Source of the DNA: JBMYXZ01 sp049608925
GTDB lineage: Bacteria; Pseudomonadota; Alphaproteobacteria; JAGOMX01
Direction of reading: 5' to 3'
Assembly (NCBI GenBank): GCA_049608925.1
Contig: JBMYXZ010000031.1
Location: 1-13,917, forward strand
DNA length: 13,917 nucleotides
Positions 1-5,659 of the stretch are shown in pieces (position 1 is the stretch's first letter; the number at the start of each line of letters is the position of its first letter). The translations under genes and the position numbers were made by a program. The notes below the pieces were generated by a model. The model worked only from the letters and a program-made list of their open reading frames with translations, had not been told where the DNA came from and made no database searches.

Positions 1-9
1 GCATGTTTT

Positions 10-14
10 CTCCT
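10..14 (-). promoter_or_regulatory. Ribosome binding site of a gene running off the left edge
   Basis: Read on the minus strand, the sequence is AGGAG, five bases, then ATG (positions 4-2). This is a well-spaced Shine-Dalgarno sequence and start codon. Only about one codon of the putative gene is inside the window, so nothing can be said about its product and the call rests on the motif alone. Confidence 0.35.
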
Positions 15-134
15 GTCCGCTGAATTCCTTAGAGATTCTAATTCATGAATAGATTCGATGTTCTTTACAGATTGATGGGGACCCAATGCTATACAGGGTT
101 CCATTTAAGATATTGAAATAAAGAAATAAATGGA

Positions 135-155
135 TTCCGCGGTCAAGCCGCGGAA
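135..155. repeat. GC-rich palindromic hairpin, REP-like
   Basis: TTCCGCGG (135-142), a five-base TCAAG loop and CCGCGGAA (148-155) form a perfect 8-bp stem. It stands out from its AT-rich surroundings. The shape resembles short interspersed palindromes found in many copies in alphaproteobacterial intergenic regions. Only one copy is present here, so the repeat call is inference. No T-tract follows on either strand, so it is not a typical terminator. Confidence 0.45.
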
Positions 156-309
156 AGTCGGAGTATGGGATAGAGGGCAGGAAAGATTATGCCACGACAG
201 AGTTACCCCTCATATGCAAAAAATAAGGGACTGCCATCTCATAACTACTTTTTTAAGTTAAAATAATATAACTCAAGTGCAAAATAAATAACCAAATATT
301 AACTACTTT

Positions 310-315
310 TATAAT
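310..315 (+). promoter_or_regulatory. Possible -10 box for the WH2 protein gene
   Basis: TATAAT lies 47 bases before the chosen start codon. It would give a leader of roughly 40 bases that includes the GGAG ribosome binding site at 353-356. No good -35 hexamer is visible about 17 bases upstream, and the area is so AT-rich that a chance match is possible. Confidence 0.3.
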
Positions 316-362
316 AAAATTAAATTAGGAAAAATCGCATTAATTCTTAATTGGAGTATATT

Positions 363-1514
363 ATGCTGAAATATAAATATAAAGGCATTATCTTAGCATT
401 CGCATTATTATTTGCTCGAGATGCCGCAGACGCACAGACGGCCCCAGCCGTTCCGCAACTGCCTGTTGAAATACCAGGTGGACTGCCCTCGGCAATCCCC
501 GGTGCACCACAATTACCCTCTGCATTACCTAGTATACCCGTTACACCCTCAACCGGAGGCGGTGGCATTTTTGATAAGTTTAGTGATGTGTTCAATAACT
601 TCATGAAACAGCGGGAAGAACTTGCTGAACAGAAGCGCGAAGACAAGAAAAAAGAGGAAGAAAAAGCTGAGAAAAACAAAGAAAAAGCAGCAGAGCGTGA
701 AAAACTTAAACAAGAAATTCGTCAAGAAATGCTGCAAGAACAGCAAGCTGCAAAACCTGCGCCAGCTGTTCAAGACCCTGTCGTAGAGGAACCCGCAGTA
801 GTTGAAGATGCGGCACCTGCCGTGCCTGAACGAGATGAGCAAGAGATTTTAAAACTTTTTGAAGAAGATGATGAAGTACCTCCTGCTCTGCCTGAAAGAG
901 AGGACGAGGTCCAAGAGCCTGTGCTTCGAGATGACGTTGAAGAAGAAGTCATCCAAGAGCCTGTAATCCGTGAGGACGAAGATCAACTTGTTGAAGAACA
1001 GGAAGATCAAGGCGTTAGAGATATTCTGGAGCCATTAAGAGAAGGTGAACAAGCGGATGTTGTGGATGAAGCTGTGCAAGAGCCAGTTATACCTCCCCCA
1101 CCTCCACCACCACCGCCGGTCCAAGGTGACATACCACCACCACCTCCTCCTCCGCCACCAGTTGATGCCGGAAATCAGGCAGCTGTGGCAGATGCACCAA
1201 AAGATCTTCAGGAATTACCTGAAGCTCAAGAGGGTCGTGGTGGTCTTCTGGATGAAATCCGCAAGGGCAGGGATTTGAAAAAGGTTGAAGCAAAGCCAGA
1301 AAATAAGTTGCCCGAGCCACAATCTGGACGTGGAGGATTACTAGATGAAATCCGTAAGGGTAAAAACTTGAAAAAAGTTGAGCCAGCTCCTGTACAAGAA
1401 GCTCAAAAGGAACCCAAACCTGATTCATTAGAAGACTTAATCTTGAAGAGGCGTGGTGCGATCGCTGGCGATGAGGTTGATGATAGTGAATTCACCGATG
1501 AAGATTGGGAATAA
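363..1514 (+). CDS. Secreted polyproline/tandem-WH2 protein with WAVE-like VCA tail
   Basis: The 383-residue product starts at ATG 363, which has GGAG six bases upstream; an in-frame TTG at 351 lacks this. Residues 1-24 form a signal peptide with likely cleavage ADA|QT. Then come a Pro-rich segment (25-65), a Lys/Glu-rich probable coiled coil (about 81-127), an acidic region with recurring QEPV motifs, and two nine-proline tracts (244-252, 258-266). Two near-identical WH2 motifs (291-309, 322-340) share LLDEIRKG..LKKVE. A basic amphipathic segment LILKRRGAI (about 355-368) and an acidic tail ending DSEFTDEDWE complete a WH2-WH2-connector-acidic layout. WH2 motifs bind monomeric actin, connector and acidic segments with a near-terminal Trp bind Arp2/3, and polyproline binds profilin. 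I infer an exported actin-nucleation-promoting factor that mimics host WAVE/WASP. It has no autotransporter or membrane domain, so how it leaves the periplasm is unknown. RickA of Rickettsia has a comparable C-terminal layout, but I do not recognise this as RickA. Confidence 0.88.
   Translation: MLKYKYKGIILAFALLFARDAADAQTAPAVPQLPVEIPGGLPSAIPGAPQLPSALPSIPVTPSTGGGGIFDKFSDVFNNFMKQREELAEQKREDKKKEEEKAEKNKEKAAEREKLKQEIRQEMLQEQQAAKPAPAVQDPVVEEPAVVEDAAPAVPERDEQEILKLFEEDDEVPPALPEREDEVQEPVLRDDVEEEVIQEPVIREDEDQLVEEQEDQGVRDILEPLREGEQADVVDEAVQEPVIPPPPPPPPPVQGDIPPPPPPPPPVDAGNQAAVADAPKDLQELPEAQEGRGGLLDEIRKGRDLKKVEAKPENKLPEPQSGRGGLLDEIRKGKNLKKVEPAPVQEAQKEPKPDSLEDLILKRRGAIAGDEVDDSEFTDEDWE
1092..1160 (+). repeat. 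Twin nine-proline tracts
   Basis: Two runs of nine Pro codons (1092-1118 and 1134-1160) are separated by VQGDI. The codons are mixed CCT, CCC, CCA and CCG, so the tracts are not a simple DNA slippage product now. In formins and WASP/WAVE proteins, comparable tracts just before WH2 motifs recruit profilin-actin. That role here is inferred from position. Confidence 0.85.
1233..1382 (+). repeat. Tandem duplicated WH2 motifs
   Basis: Units 1233-1289 and 1326-1382 repeat with a 93-base period. By hand alignment 17 of 19 residues are identical and the two changes are conservative (Arg/Lys, Asp/Asn), while only about 43 of 57 bases match. Nine codons differ synonymously. The duplication is therefore old and the protein sequence has been kept by selection. 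Confidence 0.85.
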
Positions 1515-1536
1515 ATCTACATAACTAACTACGATC

Positions 1537-1560
1537 AAGGGCCCTTCGGGGCCCTTTTTT
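1537..1560 (+). terminator. Rho-independent terminator after the WH2 protein gene
   Basis: GGGCCC, a TTCG tetraloop and GGGCCC form a 6-bp GC stem, extended by two A-T pairs, followed at once by six T residues. It lies 22 bases after the stop codon. It isolates the WH2 protein gene from the downstream channel gene, so the two are probably separate transcripts. Confidence 0.93.
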
Positions 1561-1617
1561 ATTAAATATTTACTCTTTGCTGATAACCTAAAGATAGAAA
1601 AAATAACAAGAGTGCAT

Positions 1618-3060
1618 ATGACCAAGCATCAATCAAAAATTTCTACTATCCTGATTGGCCTAACACTGATCTTACTGCTGATCGGTTTGCATCAGGTGCT
1701 GGACCATATTTCCCCGGATATCGAGGGAGATGTTTGGACATTAATGGAACAGGGGCTGAAAATATTCTCGGCCGCTATGATTGCTTGGGTTGCCTCCCGA
1801 TTTGTTAAGGTTATCTTTTGGCAACCGTATGAAAAGCGCCGCAAGCGCCCTGTGCCAAAATTATTCCGTGATCTGGTTACTTTTGCCGTACTAGCTGTTA
1901 CCGTTATCTATATTACCGTATGGGTGTTTGGGATGCCTGTATGGTCAATAACAACACTTGGTGGTTTGCTGGGTGCAGGATTTGCACTGGCTTTGCAGGG
2001 GCCCATTCTTGACTTCTTTTCAGGGATCGTATTAGATCTTGAAAAACCATACAAAATTGGTGATTGGGTAGAGCTTCCCTCTTCTGCCACAGGGGAATCA
2101 GGCGTTGTTGCCAAAGTAATATCGCGTAACTGGCGCACTACCTCAGTTGAAACAATCTTGAAAAGGATTGTTGTCGTTCCGAACAGTCTACTGACACAAA
2201 ATGCGTTTGTGAACTACAGTCGTCCGGGCGAATTTTATATGGATATGATAAAAATTGGCCTAGATCAGGATGTCCCTTTAGATCGAGGTGAGAGAGTTAT
2301 TAGAGGTGCCGCGCAGAGTGTGCCGGAAATAGCAGCCCTGGGAGATTGTTCAGCCTATGCTGAATCAACTGACTCTGGCGGTGTTAACTATGTATTGGTA
2401 TACCCCGTTCCAGACTATAGCCAATGGCGCAAATATCGCCATTTAGTACAAGCTGCAGTGACAAGTCATTTACATGATATTGGGCTGAAAATTTCTGAGA
2501 GCATTGGGGAATATGCGTTGTCACGCGCTGCCCCCCTTCAGCTTGCAACACCTATCAATTTTACGGATGTATCACACCACGTAGACCTTATTCAGACCTT
2601 GTCTGACAAGGAACAATCCTTCCTGAAAGATCGTGCTATCCGGCATCAGTTCCCCGCAGGAGATGCCATCATCATGGAAGGCGATAGCGGTGATTCCATG
2701 TTCATCATTGGTGAAGGATCCGTTGTGGTAACAAAGAAAAAAGGCAAAAGCGGCGAGACGATTCTAGCACACCTAGGACCTGGCCAATTTTTTGGAGACA
2801 TGGCCTTGCTGCTGGGGGAAAAACGCAGCGCCACCGTACGGGCAAAGACAGATGTCGTGGTATTTGAAATCACCAAGGCCAGCTTGCTGCCTATTATGAA
2901 AAAGCGCCCAGATATCGCCAAAGGGCTTAGTCAAATCGTTGCAATGCGTCAGATGGCCACGAAAAAGACTTTGGCAGCTGATCAGTCAAAACTGGATGCA
3001 GAAGCCGAAAAGCTGTCCCAAAAGCTGGTAAAAGATATTAAGCAGTTCTTTGGGTTATAA
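1618..3060 (+). CDS. MscS-family channel with C-terminal cyclic-nucleotide-binding domain
   Basis: The 480-residue inner-membrane protein is predicted to be a small-conductance mechanosensitive-type channel gated or modulated by cyclic nucleotides. Three membrane helices (about 8-28, 46-66, 84-104) precede the Gly/Ala-rich pore helix (about 107-139, LGGLLGAGFALALQG). The MscS beta domain follows (RNWRTT...VVVPNS). A cNMP-binding fold covers about 323-445. Its phosphate-binding cassette has GDMALL and Arg403 in KRSATV, with Asp where Glu is common, so ligand binding is likely retained. A short charged helix ends the protein. ATG 1618 is preferred over GTG 1612 because AAGAG (1608-1612) is five bases upstream of the ATG. 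The layout matches the bacterial cyclic-nucleotide-gated (bCNG) branch of the MscS superfamily. The gene follows a terminator and its stop is two bases from that of the convergent minus-strand gene. Confidence 0.93.
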   Translation: MTKHQSKISTILIGLTLILLLIGLHQVLDHISPDIEGDVWTLMEQGLKIFSAAMIAWVASRFVKVIFWQPYEKRRKRPVPKLFRDLVTFAVLAVTVIYITVWVFGMPVWSITTLGGLLGAGFALALQGPILDFFSGIVLDLEKPYKIGDWVELPSSATGESGVVAKVISRNWRTTSVETILKRIVVVPNSLLTQNAFVNYSRPGEFYMDMIKIGLDQDVPLDRGERVIRGAAQSVPEIAALGDCSAYAESTDSGGVNYVLVYPVPDYSQWRKYRHLVQAAVTSHLHDIGLKISESIGEYALSRAAPLQLATPINFTDVSHHVDLIQTLSDKEQSFLKDRAIRHQFPAGDAIIMEGDSGDSMFIIGEGSVVVTKKKGKSGETILAHLGPGQFFGDMALLLGEKRSATVRAKTDVVVFEITKASLLPIMKKRPDIAKGLSQIVAMRQMATKKTLAADQSKLDAEAEKLSQKLVKDIKQFFGL

Positions 3061-3062
3061 GT

Positions 3063-3806
3063 TTACGTGTTTTCAAGCACGACGATGAAAGCCAGATCTT
3101 CAATAGTACTTGCATCTCTTTTTAGAAACTTGGCTACTGAATCCAGGGCTATTAAGGCTGTGTCTGCACCCGGGACTAGAAAAGCCGATGCATAATGTGC
3201 ACCTTTTACAACATAGAAAACAGTTCCTGCAAGTGTTTTAGAGATCACCCCTTTGGACTCATATTTTACAAACCGCGGCCTAGGTTTGCGTAGCCCATCC
3301 AGATAAACGCCCCCTGTGATAGCACCACCTACAATTTTATTTACTATCGATTTTGTGAAAGCCCCACCGGGAACCACATAGGTAATTACAGTTGGAAGAG
3401 TAAACCACGTTAAATCTCTAAACACGCGCCAGCAGGCATAAGAGTAAGTGTATTTCTTTTTTTTATCAGCATTTGCCTTGTTAACCAGAGTGATTTCTTT
3501 ACTTTTTTTTGAGGGTTCATAGTTTTCAATATATTTACGCGTGCTCATTTTTGTTACGACTCCATTGTCGATAACCACGGTACAAGCAGAGGTGAACTTG
3601 GGAATTTCATACTCTTTATCGGGTTGTAATTCTTTAGGTCCACCAAAGGCCCAACCCCATACTGAAGTACGTGGCCTTTTATTAGGCAGTCGCTTTAAAG
3701 TTTCGCCATCCACAACAACAAAATCTTCATCATCACTTCGAGAAGCACATGATTCTGGCGTCGTACATAATATGGCGCACACAAATAAGCAACTTAAGAA
3801 GCGCAT
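3063..3806 (-). CDS. Exported protein, VPGG-repeat family, member 1
   Basis: I do not recognise this family. The 247-residue product has an N-terminal signal sequence, probably cleaved near SCA|SR; no convincing lipobox is seen. After a variable, charged middle it carries two hydrophobic units with Pro-Gly turns: LTW..LPTVITYVVPGG (about 132-148) and FYVV...AFLVPGA (about 197-214), the second followed by SVAKFLKRDAST. The C-terminal half aligns clearly with the next gene (4679-3906): shared RDLTW, VPGG/IPGG, YV...YA..F(L/V)VP, AK(F/W)(L/F)KRDA. The ribosome binding site GGGAGGA is strong and well spaced but lies in a hairpin that also holds the start codon. The stop codon is two bases from that of the convergent channel gene. 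Periplasmic or surface location is inferred. Confidence 0.8.
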   Translation of the reverse strand: MRFLSCLFVCAILCTTPESCASRSDDEDFVVVDGETLKRLPNKRPRTSVWGWAFGGPKELQPDKEYEIPKFTSACTVVIDNGVVTKMSTRKYIENYEPSKKSKEITLVNKANADKKKKYTYSYACWRVFRDLTWFTLPTVITYVVPGGAFTKSIVNKIVGGAITGGVYLDGLRKPRPRFVKYESKGVISKTLAGTVFYVVKGAHYASAFLVPGADTALIALDSVAKFLKRDASTIEDLAFIVVLENT

Positions 3807-3840
3807 GATTTTATTCCTCCCTGCTATGGAATAAAATCAT
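3805..3840 (-). promoter_or_regulatory. Start-codon-burying hairpin in the leader of the 3063-3806 gene
   Basis: ATGATTTTATTCC (3805-3817) and GGAATAAAATCAT (3828-3840) are a perfect 13-bp inverted repeat with a 10-base loop. In the minus-strand mRNA the 3' arm contains the end of the Shine-Dalgarno sequence and the first two bases of the start codon; the rest of the Shine-Dalgarno sequence is in the loop. The 5' arm begins with an ATG of its own that opens a nine-codon frame ending in TAA at 3811. Translation control by folding or by this mini-frame is inferred. Confidence 0.65.
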
Positions 3841-3905
3841 ACTACAAAACCGTGCGTTAAAATATGATAAATGAGATTTGTAGTGATTGCGCACAACAGC
3901 GCAAT
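3841..3905 (-). repeat. Two further inverted repeats between the exported-protein genes
   Basis: ACTACAAA (3841-3848) pairs with TTTGTAGT (3877-3884), leaving 28 bases between. ATTGCGC (3886-3892) pairs with GCGCAAT (3899-3905), with a six-base loop, directly after the stop codon of the upstream gene. Together with the hairpin at 3805-3840 they occupy almost every base of the gap. The second could be a weak terminator, but no T-tract follows it. Confidence 0.5.
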
Positions 3906-4679
3906 TTATGCACCAATTAGCTGTAGATATACAAGATCCGGAAGGCTTTTGGCATCACGTTTGAACCATTTTGCCACAACGCTTCCCGCAACTGCTACAT
4001 ATTCACCGCTAGGTACGACAAAGGATATTGCGTACTCCCCTGCTGCCAGTACATAATATGGGACAGATGCAGCAGCCTTACTAATCTTGCCAGTCTGAGG
4101 CCTTGGGTTGGGTGTAGGACGCTGTTTCTCGCGCCCGTCATACCAGACACCTGCAGATATAAGAAGGCCCGAGCCAGTTTTGGCGATTGTTTTGACCATC
4201 TGACCACCAGGAATCATAGCCCCAATGACCTTTGGTATCCCCCACCATGTAAGGTCTCGCGTAATTCTGAAGGTCGCTTTTGTCCATGAATATTCTTCGT
4301 CGTGTGTGGTGTAATTAGGCGTCAGAGGTGTAAATAACTCAGGCTCCATAGACGAAGGTTGCCCATAGTTTTCAAAGACCTTAATACCAGCAATCTTTGT
4401 TGACCCACCATCCATTAGAGACTTTTCTCGATCTTTTTTTATTCGGTCTTCAATTTGCGCTTTAACATTTATTATTTCGCGAGTGCCTACGGCCTGCTCT
4501 GCACGAGATTTTTCATATTCATCATATTTTTCAATATAATCTTCAATGATAAGCTCTTCCATGATAAATCGAATCTTGGGCTGGGCTTGCTGGTCAGGCT
4601 CAGATGCCATAGCACCATCCGGCAAAAGGGTTAATCCAATCAAGAGTATAGGCAAAATAAATCGTATCATCATAAACAT
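3906..4679 (-). CDS. Exported protein, VPGG-repeat family, member 2
   Basis: The 257-residue protein is of unknown function and paralogous to the neighbouring 3063-3806 gene. A signal peptide is clear, with likely cleavage AMA|SE (about residue 25). Residues 35-90 are highly charged and probably helical. ENYGQPS (103-109) has a counterpart ENYEPS in the paralogue. Two hydrophobic units follow: LTWWGIPKVIGAMIPGG (143-159) and YYVLAAGEYAISFVVPSG (208-225), then VAKWFKRDAKSL (235-246). There is no strong ribosome binding site. M1 (4679), M3 (4673) and M4 (4670) are all possible starts, and GGTTGA is best spaced for M3. A terminator of the upstream gene lies in the gap, so it may have its own promoter. 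The hydrophobic units are short for membrane spans; membrane association is only a possibility. Confidence 0.8.
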   Translation of the reverse strand: MFMMIRFILPILLIGLTLLPDGAMASEPDQQAQPKIRFIMEELIIEDYIEKYDEYEKSRAEQAVGTREIINVKAQIEDRIKKDREKSLMDGGSTKIAGIKVFENYGQPSSMEPELFTPLTPNYTTHDEEYSWTKATFRITRDLTWWGIPKVIGAMIPGGQMVKTIAKTGSGLLISAGVWYDGREKQRPTPNPRPQTGKISKAAASVPYYVLAAGEYAISFVVPSGEYVAVAGSVVAKWFKRDAKSLPDLVYLQLIGA

Positions 4680-4710
4680 TCAACCACATTTAAACAAAAA
4701 ATCACTTAAC

Positions 4711-4743
4711 AAAATCGAGAGAGCTGTATCATAGCCCTCTCGA
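4711..4743 (-). terminator. Rho-independent terminator after the 4770-5543 gene
   Basis: On the minus strand TCGAGAGGGCT and AGCTCTCTCGA form an 11-bp stem with one G-U pair and a seven-base loop, followed by TTTT. It begins 27 bases after the stop codon of the upstream gene. It suggests that gene is largely transcribed apart from the next one. Confidence 0.8.
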
Positions 4744-4769
4744 ATTAATCAACAAATTATTGGAGAATA

Positions 4770-5543
4770 TTACTTCCGGTTTTTCTTTTCAACAGCGTAA
4801 TTAACCGCAGCTTCGAGAAGTGATTTTGCATCAGGATCTAACTTAGTAGTGATGAAGCCAGTGACTTTCAGGACTTTCCCTCCACCAGGAAGCAGACTAA
4901 CACCAGCCTTTAGCATTCCTCCAACAATTTTTGGGGTTGCACAAATCACATTACCAAGCAGAGTTGTTGTGGTAAATTCAGGCATCGGCATTTCATCAAG
5001 TGCATCGGCGAAGCACCCAGTGCTTGCTGGACTGATGGCCTGCTCTTGCTCTACGATCTCTAGTTTAGCAACAACTTCTCCTGTTTGCTTATCCTTAAGC
5101 CGGATAAAACCTCGAATAGCTGCTTCTGTGAGAGTTTTTGTGCCAAAAGCAGCTTCTGCAATTTTACCAGATACATAGGTCACTTTATCGCCATAAGGGA
5201 TAAACTCAACAAGGTATTTAACACCCAGCCCTACGTATGTAGGGGCATGTTGTTTTGCTTGAGCAATAACCATTTGCTTTAATGCTGATGGCTGTTTTTT
5301 TTCTTCTTCATATGATGAGGTCGGGTTCATCAACTCCCAGCTGTCTTCAAGACGATCATCAACTGGACCAACATTTGCAACAGAAGATAAAACTTCTTCC
5401 GCTTTAAATTCCAGTTCGCCAATATTTACTGACGCCCTTGCTTTAAACACAAGTTCATTGACGTTATCTTCAGATCCTATAGCAGGATTTAACATCACCG
5501 CTGATAGGGCTAATACAAACAAAAACTTAAACTTATTAAACAT
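4770..5543 (-). CDS. Exported protein, distant VPGG-repeat family member 3
   Basis: The 257-residue protein has unknown function. Its signal peptide is clear, with likely cleavage AIG|SE (residue 23). A short N-terminal repeat (ELVFKA 30-35, ELEFKA 43-48) is followed by two similar units. The first is VGLGVKYLVEFIPYG (104-118) with GTKTLTEAA (134-142). The second is KIVGGMLKAGVSLLPGGG (205-222) with PDAKSLLEAAV (237-247). The second resembles the C-termini of the two genes downstream, notably a shared DAKSL. Overall similarity is low, so I call it a distant relative rather than a sure paralogue. A weak GTGAG precedes the ATG by about 8 bases. It lies 116 bases after ntrX on the same strand and is followed by its own terminator. 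Two Cys (177, 201) could form a disulphide after export. Confidence 0.78.
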   Translation of the reverse strand: MFNKFKFLFVLALSAVMLNPAIGSEDNVNELVFKARASVNIGELEFKAEEVLSSVANVGPVDDRLEDSWELMNPTSSYEEEKKQPSALKQMVIAQAKQHAPTYVGLGVKYLVEFIPYGDKVTYVSGKIAEAAFGTKTLTEAAIRGFIRLKDKQTGEVVAKLEIVEQEQAISPASTGCFADALDEMPMPEFTTTTLLGNVICATPKIVGGMLKAGVSLLPGGGKVLKVTGFITTKLDPDAKSLLEAAVNYAVEKKNRK

Positions 5544-5659
5544 ACTTACTACTCACGTAAAAAACTAATCAAACTGTATGTAATATATGTAACACTATCT
5601 AAGTAGTTTACAATTGTTATAAAGTTCTAACAGGTATGCTTTTAGGGAATAGTATTCGC

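Larger units (their letters stand above)
1..362. other. Intergenic region left of the WH2 protein gene
   Basis: No convincing long gene is seen here. The region is AT-rich towards its right end and holds a GC-rich hairpin at 135-155, a possible minus-strand ribosome binding site at the left edge, and a -10-like box at 310-315. One 25-codon reading frame (189-266, plus) has an AGGA sequence 6 bases before its ATG, but its product (starting MPRQSYPSYA) is not recognised and could be chance. The genes on either side appear to be transcribed divergently, so this is probably a two-way promoter region. Confidence 0.6.

Noticed and set aside
1087..1428. Long minus-strand reading frame across the polyproline and WH2 region
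   Set aside because: It is antisense to a well-supported gene; its poly-Val composition simply mirrors the proline codons.
3541..4056. Plus-strand frames opposite the exported-protein genes
   Set aside because: They lack ribosome binding sites and recognisable motifs, while the minus-strand frames have signal peptides and are paralogous.
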